DNA of 64,000 nucleotides from Candidatus Chloroploca asiatica. GTDB taxonomy: Bacteria > Chloroflexota > Chloroflexia > Chloroflexales > Chloroflexaceae. The DNA is taken from the NCBI RefSeq assembly GCF_002532075.1, contig NZ_LYXE01000062.1:1-64000 (forward strand). Direction: 5' to 3'. The translations under genes and the position numbers were made by a program. This document shows, piece after piece, positions 7,866 through 16,392 of this stretch (the first letter of the stretch is position 1; each line of letters starts with the position of its first letter). Below the pieces are notes generated by a model that searched no databases, was not told the DNA's origin, and saw nothing but the letters and a program-made list of their open reading frames with translations.

Positions 7866-8252
7866 TTATGCGTCAAGTTCTTGTTGAATCAGGTCAATTA
7901 GTTCCAGAATGCTCAGTACCTGACCCGGTTCAATGCTGCCAGTTTCGCCAATATGCACATGATCGGGAAAATTGGGCAAGTTGGGATAATGCGGGGCATT
8001 ATCCCAGCGTTTTCTCAGCAGGCGGCGTTCAGCATCCATCCACTGATATCGGTATTCCGTCGTTTGGATCCGTGCTTGCCTGCTCTGGAAGAATTCGGCA
8101 ACTTCGAGAAAGTCATGGTTGCAGAGCGTCAGTCTTGCTCGGAAGAAGCCCTGGGTGGGGGTGGCATATTCCTGTATGATATCAATATGCACAACGAGGG
8201 AACTGCTCGCAAGCTTGGCTTTCAAGTCAGCCAGGTAGTCTTGTGTGTCCAC
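7866..8252 (-). CDS. TumE-like (DUF6516) toxin
   Basis: Protein of 128 residues with a GTG start that directly follows the stop codon of the upstream partner (TAG then GTG). The pattern SSLVVHIDIIQEYATPTQGF, then FFRARLTLCNHDFLEVAEFF, YRYQWMD and the C-terminal RWDNAPHYP with FPDHVHIG matches DUF6516/TumE proteins, described as toxins of a small two-gene system. It appears full length. The upstream gene TumA is the likely antitoxin. I have only sequence pattern for this, not a search. Confidence 0.7.
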   Translation of the reverse strand: MDTQDYLADLKAKLASSSLVVHIDIIQEYATPTQGFFRARLTLCNHDFLEVAEFFQSRQARIQTTEYRYQWMDAERRLLRKRWDNAPHYPNLPNFPDHVHIGETGSIEPGQVLSILELIDLIQQELDA

Positions 8253-8576
8253 CTAGCCACCCGCTGCGTTCAGGAGGTTGATCTGCTCCTGGGTCGCTAA
8301 CCACATCTGGTAGAACGCACTCCATTCAAAGAAATCGGCTTCATCACCCAGTTCCCCTGCTTGAAACTGGCGATAGAAATCCTCAGAAGAGAACTGATAC
8401 CGCTCCTCAAATTCATGAAGAGTCGCTGTCAGTCGTGCGAAGGCTTGTTTGGCTTGTGTCTGTTCTCGAGCGATAAGTTGCTCAATCGTGGTATCAATCA
8501 TGTCACTGTGGTATCCACGACGATAGAGTTGTTCCAACGATTGGATCTTACGTAAGGTCTGTTGGCCGGAGGTCAT
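8253..8576 (-). CDS. TumA-like antitoxin
   Basis: Protein of 107 residues, predicted almost entirely helical, starting MTSGQQTLRKIQSLEQLYRR and ending NLLNAAGG. The motif RYQFSSEDFYRQFQAGELG followed by DFFEWSAFYQMW is typical of the partner genes found next to DUF6516 toxins. It has a strong ribosome site, AAGGAGGG, just before its ATG. Upstream on the same strand TTCACA and TATGAT near 8610-8630 may be the operon promoter. Confidence 0.65.
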   Translation of the reverse strand: MTSGQQTLRKIQSLEQLYRRGYHSDMIDTTIEQLIAREQTQAKQAFARLTATLHEFEERYQFSSEDFYRQFQAGELGDEADFFEWSAFYQMWLATQEQINLLNAAGG

Positions 8577-8885
8577 AGACGCCCTCCTTGGGTCACGGCT
8601 TCATACCATCTATGCCTTCCAGGATATCATATCTTTGTGAACCATACCAGGGATGCGCTTTGAACCTTGGCGCCGTTGCGTCAAAATGACAGGCGTTCCG
8701 GAGGTTTTAACGCAGAGGCGCAGGGTTTCTTTTTCTACCTTTGCGCCTTTGCGTCAAAACGCCCCCGCCACATACCAAAAACGCCGTGGCACCCAGGCGA
8801 GGCCCTGGTACCACGGCGTTTGATAGACGCAAAGACGCAGAGGCGCAAAGATCTTTTTGAATCTTTGCGCCTCTGCGCCTTTGCG
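8577..8885. repeat. Composite of repeats B-B-C-B
   Basis: After about 70 bases of tumA leader the stretch holds half B copies (8650-8760), C (about 8765-8825) and a full B palindrome (8825-8885). No gene is supported. Confidence 0.65.
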
Positions 8886-9029
8886 TCAAAATGCGCGCCG
8901 CACGACCGCTACCACGCGCTCGAGGTCTTGCTCGGTGAGGTTCGAGCCCGAGGGGAGGGAGAGGCCGTCGCGGAAGAAGGCTTCGGCGACGCTGCCCCCG
9001 CTGCGTTCGTAGCGTTCAAAGATGGGCTG
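8886..9029 (-). pseudogene. PglE-like aminotransferase, C-terminal fragment 3
   Basis: Third and shortest copy of the aminotransferase tail, about 46 residues (from IFERYERSGGSVAEAFF to the end). It breaks off at 9029 where sequence from the hepT-like remnant region begins. The nucleotide match to fragments 1 and 2 is very high. Confidence 0.7.
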
Positions 9030-9061
9030 AATAACAATGACCACCCTGAATCGCTGCTCGC

Positions 9062-9196
9062 TTACTCCTCTTCCTCCAGAATAAAGAGGATATGTTGGTG
9101 AAGTACGGGTATCTTATTGATTATGACATCGTACACGATATCATAATCAATTCCAAAATAAGCATGAATGAGGCGATCACGTACGACGCGAGACAT
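9062..9196 (-). pseudogene. HepT-like HEPN toxin, C-terminal remnant
   Basis: A 44-codon frame, MSRVVRDRLIHAYFGIDYD ... LEEEE, overlaps the end of mntA. It contains RDRLIHAYFG, the R-x4-6-H active-site motif of HEPN nucleases, plus the short tail that normally follows. About 60-70 N-terminal residues of a normal HepT are missing, so a deletion has probably joined the 3' end of mntA to the last third of hepT. It is unlikely to fold as a HEPN four-helix bundle by itself. An alternative is a very short HEPN variant. Confidence 0.65.
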
Positions 9197-9488
9197 ATTC
9201 AACCTCTTGGAGAATACGCGGCCCGAGATAGGGACTTAATGAGTCAGCGGTAATCAGGTCAACCGGTCGTCCAAAAAGGTCTTCGAGATACCAGGCGAGT
9301 TGGATAAAATTATCAAATGTTTTCTGAGCTGGGTCAAACTCCACAAGCACATCAATATCGCTCTCGGCATGCGCTTCATTCCGGACAAACGAGCCAAAGA
9401 GTCCGTAGCGGGTCACACCATAGCGCCGAATAGGGGCTTCGTGCGCGGCAAGCAGGGTCAGGATTTCCTGTTTTGAGGTCACGGGCAT
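9177..9488 (-). CDS. mntA: MntA-like minimal nucleotidyltransferase antitoxin
   Basis: Protein of 103 residues of the minimal nucleotidyltransferase family. The signature GSFVRNEAHAESDIDVLVEF carries the GSxxR and DxD residues that bind nucleotide and metal. I chose the ATG at 9488 because GGAGG lies ten bases upstream; an ATG at 9506 is possible. In known HepT-MntA pairs this enzyme adds AMP groups to the HEPN toxin and so silences it. Here only a fragment of hepT remains, so the antitoxin may be a relic or may act on a toxin elsewhere. Confidence 0.75.
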   Translation of the reverse strand: MPVTSKQEILTLLAAHEAPIRRYGVTRYGLFGSFVRNEAHAESDIDVLVEFDPAQKTFDNFIQLAWYLEDLFGRPVDLITADSLSPYLGPRILQEVEYVSRRT

Positions 9489-9905
9489 CTCTTTTTGCCT
9501 CCGCATGCGCCGACGGTCTCCCAGGGTTTCTGGTGAGATAGTATAGCATAGCGGCCATCGTCCTGGGGTGTTTTGCAGGTACCACGGCGTTCCGGAGGTT
9601 TTAACGCAGAGGCGCGGAGACGCGAAGGCGCAAAGATCCTTTTTGAACCTTTGCGTCTCTGCGCCTTTGCGTCAACCCCCCCGCCACCCACACCAAAAAC
9701 GCCGTGTCGCCTAGGGATGTGCCCTGACCACACGGCGTTTGATAGACGCAAAGACGCAAAGATCTTTTTTACCCCTTTGCGCCTTTGCATCAAAATGACA
9801 GGCGTTCCGGAGGTTTAACGCAGAGGCGCGGAGGCGCGGAGGCGCAGCGTTTCTTTTTTTACCTCTGCGCCTCTGCGTCTCTGCGTTAAAAAATGTCCTC
9901 CCGCG
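9489..9905. repeat. Composite of repeats B-C-B-B at the wecA 3' end
   Basis: After the mntA leader (to about 9580) the stretch holds B (about 9585-9675), C (about 9680-9745), B (9745-9795) and a last B palindrome (9810-9892), which ends beside the stop codon of the intact WecA-like gene. It may act as a terminator for the polysaccharide locus. Confidence 0.65.
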
Positions 9906-10967
9906 CTACACCGCGTTGCGCTGACCAACGGTGCGTTCGGTGACGACAACGGTGCGCCACAGCAGGGCGGCGCTCAGCAGCGGGACGATGCTTGCGGCGC
10001 TCGCACTGCCAGGCACGGCGCTCATCCAGAGCAGGGCGATGATCACGCTGAGCACGGCCCATCCAAGGTAGAGCAGAGTGACGCTGCGGTGACTCCATCC
10101 GGCGATGACGAGGCGTTGGTAGAGGTGCGAACGGTGCGCGGCGAAGATGTTTTCGCGGCGCTGGAGACGGCGTAGGATGGTGAAGGTGGTGTCAAAGACA
10201 AACGGCCAGACGACGAGCACGCCCGCTGCGGCTAGGCGGGGATCTTCGACGGCCCCAAAGACGGCCACGGCTGCCAGGGTGAAGCCAAGGAAGGCACTGC
10301 CAACATCGCCCATAAAGATGCGCGCTGGCGGCCAGTTGTGCCCGAGAAAACCAAGGCTGCTGCCTGCGATCAGGGCACCCATCAACGTGAGCAAGGGTAC
10401 GTCAACGATGAGGCCAAGGGCAAACCATCCCAAACCCGCTACGACCGCCTGCCCGCCGGCGAGCCCATCAATGCCGTCCATAAAGTTGTAGGCGTTTGTG
10501 AGGCCAGCGAGCCAGAGGAAGGTAATCGGGAGGCCTAACCATCCGAGGGTGAAAGAGGGCAACAGGGGCACATCAAGAACGCGCCAGAAGCCAACAAAGA
10601 TCAAGATGAGCAGCGCACCAATGGCATGGGCACCAAAACGCACCCGGTTCGCGACAGGGCGCAGGTCGTCAAGCCAACTGATCCACGCGATCAACGCCGC
10701 ACCCACAGTGAACGCACTGATTTCGAGGAGCAAGTCACGCAAATCAAATAGCACAACAGCAAGCCACAACCCAGCAAACGTCACTAGCACAATCAGCAAA
10801 CCACCCCCGCGCGGGGTTGGCCGGGTATGCGAACTACGCTCGTTGGGAATATCAAGCATGCGCTGCTCAGCCCAGCGACGAAAGAGCATCACACCTACAT
10901 ATGAAAGCGTTGCTGCAATAAAGAATGGAACAAGCCTCCAAAAAATCTCAGTCACTACTGGCCCCAC
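9906..10967 (-). CDS. WecA/MraY-like undecaprenyl-phosphate sugar-1-phosphate transferase
   Basis: Integral membrane enzyme of 353 residues, with about ten membrane segments, that should start repeat-unit synthesis by moving a HexNAc-1-phosphate from a UDP-sugar to undecaprenyl phosphate on the inner face of the membrane. Family motifs are intact: DDLRP near residue 100, NAYNFMDGIDGLAGG near 158-172, FMGDVGSAFLG near 218 and HRSHLYQR near 278. It is the last gene of the long minus-strand locus, 45 bases after the SDR gene. A copy of its last 40 codons lies at 3894-4027, showing that a close paralogue or duplicate existed. Confidence 0.85.
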   Translation of the reverse strand: MGPVVTEIFWRLVPFFIAATLSYVGVMLFRRWAEQRMLDIPNERSSHTRPTPRGGGLLIVLVTFAGLWLAVVLFDLRDLLLEISAFTVGAALIAWISWLDDLRPVANRVRFGAHAIGALLILIFVGFWRVLDVPLLPSFTLGWLGLPITFLWLAGLTNAYNFMDGIDGLAGGQAVVAGLGWFALGLIVDVPLLTLMGALIAGSSLGFLGHNWPPARIFMGDVGSAFLGFTLAAVAVFGAVEDPRLAAAGVLVVWPFVFDTTFTILRRLQRRENIFAAHRSHLYQRLVIAGWSHRSVTLLYLGWAVLSVIIALLWMSAVPGSASAASIVPLLSAALLWRTVVVTERTVGQRNAV

Positions 10968-11011
10968 TAAACATATTCAGGGTTATGATATCTGCAGAAA
11001 TCATAACGATG

Positions 11012-11881
11012 CTAAAGGAGGCCCATCTGCCGAAGTTGTAGGGTGACACCTTCTTTGAAGGAGTAGGGCGCGTAACCAAAATCTCGTTGTGCATCTGTAT
11101 AATCAAAAGCTTTATCTTCGTTAAGACGTTGAATTTGCTCTGACTTCACAGGAATCGAAACGGACATCCGCTCGAAAAACTGCAACATACCAATAACAGG
11201 TGATGACGGCAGATAAACTTTATAGATGCGTTTGTTTAACAAATTTGAGATAGTATCAATAACTTGATTAAATGTAAGACTTGCAGCCCCGCTAATATTA
11301 TAGGATTTACGTAGAGTACTTTCAGTCAAGAGGCTATCTACGATAGCTTGTGCAACATTGTCAACATAGACAGGCTGTTGGAGGTTTTTACCATTTCCGA
11401 CAATGGGTAGGCAAGGAAAACGACGGATATAGTTAATAAGACGACACATATTACGATCACGAGAACTCCCGTAAATCATTGTAGGTCGTATAATTGTATA
11501 TTGAAGATCGCTCTTTTGAATTACCTCTTCAGCTGCTAAGCGAACTTTTTTACTACTAGCTTTCAATGAGGTAAAAATTGCCGTTGTACTTACAAATACG
11601 CCCCGTTGAACACCCGCTTCCAGAGCAGCCTGCACAATACCTGGCGCGTGTCCAAAACCTATTGAAGCTACATTAATAATTGCATCAACACCTTGCAAAG
11701 CCAATTTTAAGCTATGGAGATCACTTAAATCGCCATATACTAACTCCACCTGCCCCTGAGGAAGTATCGAAGTGTCACTCGTAGAGCGCACCAGGCAACG
11801 TACTTCAGTGCTTTTTTCTAACAACTTTGGGACTACGTATGAACCCGTGAAACCAGTACTACCTGTTACTAATACTTTCAT
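11012..11881 (-). CDS. Atypical NAD(P)-binding SDR, nucleotide-sugar epimerase-like
   Basis: Protein of 289 residues with the N-terminal dinucleotide fold TGSTGFTGSYVVPKLL, YGDLSDLHSLKLAL for adenine binding, and YTIIRPTMIYGSSRD. The usual Tyr-x3-Lys pair of extended SDRs is not clear (the region reads STTAIFTSLKASSKKVRLA), so it may be an atypical reductase or a chaperone-like NAD-binding protein rather than an epimerase. Its start overlaps the end of the preceding glycosyltransferase (ATGA). It is AT-richer than the flanking wecA-like gene, as are its neighbours up to 17.3 kb. Confidence 0.65.
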   Translation of the reverse strand: MKVLVTGSTGFTGSYVVPKLLEKSTEVRCLVRSTSDTSILPQGQVELVYGDLSDLHSLKLALQGVDAIINVASIGFGHAPGIVQAALEAGVQRGVFVSTTAIFTSLKASSKKVRLAAEEVIQKSDLQYTIIRPTMIYGSSRDRNMCRLINYIRRFPCLPIVGNGKNLQQPVYVDNVAQAIVDSLLTESTLRKSYNISGAASLTFNQVIDTISNLLNKRIYKVYLPSSPVIGMLQFFERMSVSIPVKSEQIQRLNEDKAFDYTDAQRDFGYAPYSFKEGVTLQLRQMGLL

Positions 11882-13122
11882 GTTCTCTTATAGTGATAAA
11901 CTTGGCGTGCTTCGTGTAAAACCTCAAGATATTGATCAGCAAGGAGTGATCGTGAAAAATGATTGACAACAAAAGCTCGTGCCTGCTCACCCATCTTATA
12001 CCGTTGGGCCTGATGTTGATACAATTGCAGGACTGATCGTGCGATCGCATCCGCATCTTCAGGATTAACTACAATAGCACCTTCAGAACGGTTTAAAATT
12101 GTTGCAGCCTCTCCAGCGACACTGGCTACAATGGGGCGACCCATAGCCATAATTTCAAACATCTTTGAAGGAATAAAAAACTTGAACAGAGGAATATCAC
12201 GCAATGGAACAAGACATATATCGGCCAGAGCATAAAATTGCTGCACCTCAAGCTTGGTGACAGGATCATGAAAATGGACATTGGATAAATTCTGCTCTTG
12301 AGCACGTTGCATTAACAGATCTTTTTCAGCTCCTTCACCAACAAAGAGAAATTGTATCTCAGGATGAGGTTGTAATTGAGCAGCACTAGTCAAGATTGTG
12401 GTTAATGCCTGAGAAATTCCATGTGCCCCGATATAGAGGACGATGAATTTACCCTGGAGCCCCAGCTTCTTACGGAGATCTTCTGGAGAGGGTTGTGGCT
12501 GCCAATATTGGATATCAGCACCATTATACACGGTCACAATTTTGTCGGCTGGTACCCCTCTCGCAATAAGATTATTACGAAACTCATTGGTGACAGTAAC
12601 TATACGCGTTGCCCTTCGGTACATCCACAATTCTAATGTTTCCAGCAAAGCAAGCATTTGTCGATTTGTAAGAATACCTAGATCCTCAAAAGAGGCAGGC
12701 CACAAATCACGTACCTCCATGACAAAGGGGATTTTGCGCTGTATTCCTGTGGCAATTGCAGCCATGGCAGCAAAAAAAGTTGGCGAAGTTCCAATGGCAA
12801 CATCCGGTCTGCTTATATGAGGATTGCTATACAACAATGTAGCAGGTAGATAAGAAATATGGCCAAGAGTTTTCTTTGCAATACCTTTATTTGGTGTTAT
12901 ATATGTCCAATGGCGATGCACTTCAATGCGATCTAAAATCTCATACATGTACCGCTGAAGTTTATAACCAGGATAGACTTGGCCAGTAGGATGATTGGGA
13001 AAACAAGTAATTACTTGCACTTGATGATTTTTCTCAAGCCACTGCTGAGCTAAATCATAGATGCGGGCAGACGGAGCACCAATTTCGGGAGCAAAGTAGT
13101 GCGAATAAACAGCAATATTCAT
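11878..13122 (-). CDS. GT4-family glycosyltransferase (WbuB-like)
   Basis: GT-B glycosyltransferase of 414 residues. The start MNIAVYSHYFAPEIGAPSAR and the block YPGYKLQRYMYEILDRIEVH resemble WbuB-type transferases that add a deoxy- or acetamido-sugar to the lipid-linked repeat. The donor-binding half shows FIVLYIGAHGISQALTTIL, HFHDPVTKLEVQQFYALAD and the E-x7-E-like PSKMFEIMAMGRPIVAS. It overlaps the heparinase-like gene upstream by four bases. The sugar transferred cannot be read from the sequence. Confidence 0.8.
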   Translation of the reverse strand: MNIAVYSHYFAPEIGAPSARIYDLAQQWLEKNHQVQVITCFPNHPTGQVYPGYKLQRYMYEILDRIEVHRHWTYITPNKGIAKKTLGHISYLPATLLYSNPHISRPDVAIGTSPTFFAAMAAIATGIQRKIPFVMEVRDLWPASFEDLGILTNRQMLALLETLELWMYRRATRIVTVTNEFRNNLIARGVPADKIVTVYNGADIQYWQPQPSPEDLRKKLGLQGKFIVLYIGAHGISQALTTILTSAAQLQPHPEIQFLFVGEGAEKDLLMQRAQEQNLSNVHFHDPVTKLEVQQFYALADICLVPLRDIPLFKFFIPSKMFEIMAMGRPIVASVAGEAATILNRSEGAIVVNPEDADAIARSVLQLYQHQAQRYKMGEQARAFVVNHFSRSLLADQYLEVLHEARQVYHYKRT

Positions 13123-15098
13123 AGAAAAACCGGGGGAACTTGTGGTGATAATTCAAGCATGTAGGAGTTATCCGCATAAGAAACCACAATTCTCGGCACC
13201 GAAAAACCAGATACCATCTCTATGCTTCCAGGAACATCATAAAAGATACCATAACCATGCACACAAGAAAGAACAGCGTCCTTCTGTAAAGTTAACACCT
13301 GGTTTGATAGAAGGTTCCCAAATTTTTCGGAATACCATCCTTGATAAAACGGCTCTTTCTGGCCTTTACTATAAAGATATGAGTCATGCCCAAAACCCAG
13401 CAGATAAAGGCTTCGTTTTGTATTAATGAACTGCCAGGTGGTTTGATTGACAGGTTGAAGATCAACATCAGGATGCAAATGAATATGGTTACTAGACTGA
13501 ACCTTACCATCTCCCCATAATTCATCAACAAATAACCAGAATTTTTGCTGGCACCAGACAATCGTACGTCTGTGAGTAACAGGTGGATGTTGACGACAAT
13601 AGCCATTATGTGAAGCCTGAGCTAACACACACTCTGACGATTGATGAAAAAAAACCGAGTCTGGTTGAGCGCGATGCGCAACGCGGAAACTTGACCAGAC
13701 ATCCGATTGATTGGTTGCATTTATTTCTACTGTGTTGTGAGCCCGTGTTGATCGGAAATAGTCTCGCCAATGACCACGAGTATACTCATAAACACCAGAG
13801 TCAACAATGATACGTTGACCATCAATGGTAAGTTCATAGCTAAGCAGATCCGCATGGGCATGAGCAGGAAGATAGTCTGGGCAAGGTTTTCCGACATCAA
13901 TGATGCAAAAATCATCTTTAGAAGGGTTACAGATAAGCGCCCAACCACTATGCTTGAACAGGCATGATGTTTGCGAAGATTTGCTTACAGGCCAGGTTTG
14001 AAACTTATCCCACCCCCTCTGACCAAATAGCAAGAAGGGATAAAGACCAAATTCTTCGGTTAGTTTATATCTCGGGTCATCAAAATATATGGCACCAACA
14101 TTCAATAGGTCAAAGGGATTAGGCGAAATATCCCAGGCTGTATCTTTGAATAAAGGCACAAGACCATTTTGAGGCAGCAGGGCCAGTAAGAAATCCAGCA
14201 TTCGGTGAATAGCTTGATGCAGTTCATCGGGGCAAGAACGATGATTTCGCTTCAGCCACAGCGCAATTTCGAGGAGATCTTTCAAGACAACCAGATGGTA
14301 ACCCGGGGTACGTTCAAAATGTCCCCCATCCTCAAGAACCTGTTCCTCGATCTCTTTCGTAAGTAAATCAATGCCACGCTGATACCAACGCTGTGGCTCA
14401 GAACCGTCGAATGCAATGCCAAGCCAGCACAACGCACGTATGTTTTCTAGCAAATGATTGCCACGGACATCAAGTTCTAGGTTACGAAATAAATATTGTG
14501 CTTGAGTATACAGACTGCCAATTAACTCGAAGCGAAATAGATCATCTTCCTGTACATATTGCTTAAAGCCAATAATAGCATGAAGCCAGTTCACACTTCG
14601 TAGAGCAATGGTATAAGGATGCCATCCATCCCCTTGGTATGCTTGATTGGCATCATTCCATGATCTGACTAACTGACGGAACGTTGCATATGCAGCGTTC
14701 GCAGGGTCGGTACATTCCCAAATGAGTAAATCTTGCACATAATTGAAATAGTGCAATTGATAGCGCCACAATTGACTTACCGTCGGGCTGTGCCAACCGA
14801 TTTTATCTATTTCTTCGGTCTGATGCAGAAATAAGAAGCGACCTTCAGCAATTTCTCTGGCAACATCGTTCCTACTTTCGATATGCCGCGAGATTTGATG
14901 AGCTACATCTAGCTCGGCGAGGCCTTCAAAAAGAGGGTTTGGTGAGGTGTATTGCCATTGCGTAGCATACGCGAGTTGCGCACCAGAATATTGTAGCCAA
15001 CGCTGACGTGCTAAACGACGTCCACGATGCCATATCTGCGATGGCGTCAAGTAACGCATTGTTGTAAGTAGTAAAGAGAGTTGACGTAGTCTACTCAT
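13119..15098 (-). CDS. Heparinase II/III-like uronate lyase family protein
   Basis: Protein of 659 residues with the two-part layout of the family. The N-terminal alpha-helical half (from LTPSQIWHRGRRLARQRW to about residue 330) includes SVNWLHAIIGFKQY and RGNHLLENIRALCWLGIAF. The C-terminal beta-sandwich half includes PAHAHADLLSYEL and FRSTRAHNTVEI, where the family's catalytic His and Tyr region lies. I see no signal peptide. In polysaccharide loci such proteins are thought to trim or modify the growing glycan by eliminating at uronic acids, which fits the predicted uronic ManNAc3NAcA made here. Four-base overlaps with both neighbours indicate tight coupling. Confidence 0.75.
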   Translation of the reverse strand: MSRLRQLSLLLTTMRYLTPSQIWHRGRRLARQRWLQYSGAQLAYATQWQYTSPNPLFEGLAELDVAHQISRHIESRNDVAREIAEGRFLFLHQTEEIDKIGWHSPTVSQLWRYQLHYFNYVQDLLIWECTDPANAAYATFRQLVRSWNDANQAYQGDGWHPYTIALRSVNWLHAIIGFKQYVQEDDLFRFELIGSLYTQAQYLFRNLELDVRGNHLLENIRALCWLGIAFDGSEPQRWYQRGIDLLTKEIEEQVLEDGGHFERTPGYHLVVLKDLLEIALWLKRNHRSCPDELHQAIHRMLDFLLALLPQNGLVPLFKDTAWDISPNPFDLLNVGAIYFDDPRYKLTEEFGLYPFLLFGQRGWDKFQTWPVSKSSQTSCLFKHSGWALICNPSKDDFCIIDVGKPCPDYLPAHAHADLLSYELTIDGQRIIVDSGVYEYTRGHWRDYFRSTRAHNTVEINATNQSDVWSSFRVAHRAQPDSVFFHQSSECVLAQASHNGYCRQHPPVTHRRTIVWCQQKFWLFVDELWGDGKVQSSNHIHLHPDVDLQPVNQTTWQFINTKRSLYLLGFGHDSYLYSKGQKEPFYQGWYSEKFGNLLSNQVLTLQKDAVLSCVHGYGIFYDVPGSIEMVSGFSVPRIVVSYADNSYMLELSPQVPPVFL

Positions 15099-16177
15099 AA
15101 TGCATGCAGGATACTAGCAATGCGCTCACCCGTACGACCATCCCATAGCGGAGGGATAGCACCAAGTTTTGCTTCACCCTGCAAGATACGGGCAACCTCC
15201 TCAAGCAGACGCTCCATATCTCGCCCTACCAAGATATTGCTCCCTACATCAACAGTAACCGGACGCTCGGTATTTTCCCGCAAAGTGATGCAGGGAACCT
15301 GTAAATAGGTCGTCTCTTCCTGCACACCACCAGAATCCGTGAGCACGACAGAAGCATGGGCCTGTAATGCCAGAAAATCGAGATATCCTAGTGGATCACA
15401 GAACTGGATGCGTTGGGCAAGTTTGTCCAGGCCATGATGGTGGATGCGCTGGCGTGTACGTGGATGGATTGGAAAAAGCAGAGGCAAGTCTTTAGCTACA
15501 TCATTCAGAGTTGCTAAAATAGTACCAAGCATAGATGGCTCATCCACGTTGGAAGGCCTGTGTAGCGTAATCAGTCCATAAGAGGAGTGTAATTCAAAGC
15601 GAGTTTGTAACGCGGGCCATAACGCTTCAGCCTGTGGCTGCAACCGTACCAGCGTATCGATCATCACATTGCCAACACAGTGAATCTTCTCGGCAGCAAT
15701 GCCCTCACGCAACAGATTCTGATCGCCATCGACTGAAGGCGTAAACAGAAGATCGGCAAGCTGATCGGTCACCAACCGGTTGATCTCTTCTGGCATCGTG
15801 CGATCTCCTGAACGCAGGCCAGCCTCAACGTGAGCTACCGGTATGAGCAATTTGGCACAGACGAGGGTCGCCGCAACCGTGGAGTTTACGTCACCGTAGA
15901 CGAGCACCATGTCAGGCTTTTGCTCAAGCACGACCGGCTCGAAGCGGGCCATGATCTGGGCGGTCTGCTGAGCATGACTCGCCGAACCTATCTCCAGGTT
16001 CACGTCTGGCGCAGGAATGCCAAGTTGCTGGAAAAAGATGTCAGACATGTTGACGTCGTAGTGCTGTCCAGTGTGAACAATGATCTGCCTGACGGCATCA
16101 TAATGACCCAATGCATGTAACACTGGTGCGACTTTCATAAAGTTGGGACGAGCACCGACGACATGGATAAGCTTCAT
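15095..16177 (-). CDS. wecB: UDP-GlcNAc 2-epimerase, non-hydrolysing type
   Basis: Cytosolic epimerase of 360 residues, complete. Motifs: VGARPNFMKVAPVLHAL at the N-terminus, HTGQHYDVNMSDIFF, VYGDVNSTVAA, HVEAGLRSGDRTMPEEINR, TLHRPSNVD and LTDSGGVQEE. It interconverts UDP-GlcNAc and UDP-ManNAc. AGGAAA precedes the ATG. A second related epimerase lies at 21984-23051 with the wbpB-D-E genes, so this one is more likely the plain WecB and the other WbpI, though the split is inferred from position. Confidence 0.85.
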   Translation of the reverse strand: MKLIHVVGARPNFMKVAPVLHALGHYDAVRQIIVHTGQHYDVNMSDIFFQQLGIPAPDVNLEIGSASHAQQTAQIMARFEPVVLEQKPDMVLVYGDVNSTVAATLVCAKLLIPVAHVEAGLRSGDRTMPEEINRLVTDQLADLLFTPSVDGDQNLLREGIAAEKIHCVGNVMIDTLVRLQPQAEALWPALQTRFELHSSYGLITLHRPSNVDEPSMLGTILATLNDVAKDLPLLFPIHPRTRQRIHHHGLDKLAQRIQFCDPLGYLDFLALQAHASVVLTDSGGVQEETTYLQVPCITLRENTERPVTVDVGSNILVGRDMERLLEEVARILQGEAKLGAIPPLWDGRTGERIASILHAL

Positions 16178-16392
16178 TGTCTGTTTCCTAACCCAGTGAT
16201 TTTCAGGTATAGCAACCCTAGGAGGTATTTACTTGTTATATGATTCGCTTGACAGATCTTTTGCGAGTGATTAAACAAGAAACACAAGCCAAAAAATTAT
16301 TGAATTGACATGTATTAGCTTTGGGGATCAGAAATTCCATAGCGAAACACATGACTGTGCAGACTGTAGGCTTAAAATGGACACGTTTTAAA
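16178..16392. other. AT-rich intergenic gap
   Basis: No gene is visible. The 215-base gap is the longest inside this part of the locus and is AT-rich. It could hold an internal promoter for the wecB-to-wecA-like genes, but no clear box pair stands out. Confidence 0.35.

Noticed and set aside
2448-9029. pglE-like tails as pieces of the wbpE-like gene at 23-24 kb
   Set aside because: The C-terminal blocks differ (WKPMHLQPIFERYER against [13 protein letters not shown]), so they come from another family member.
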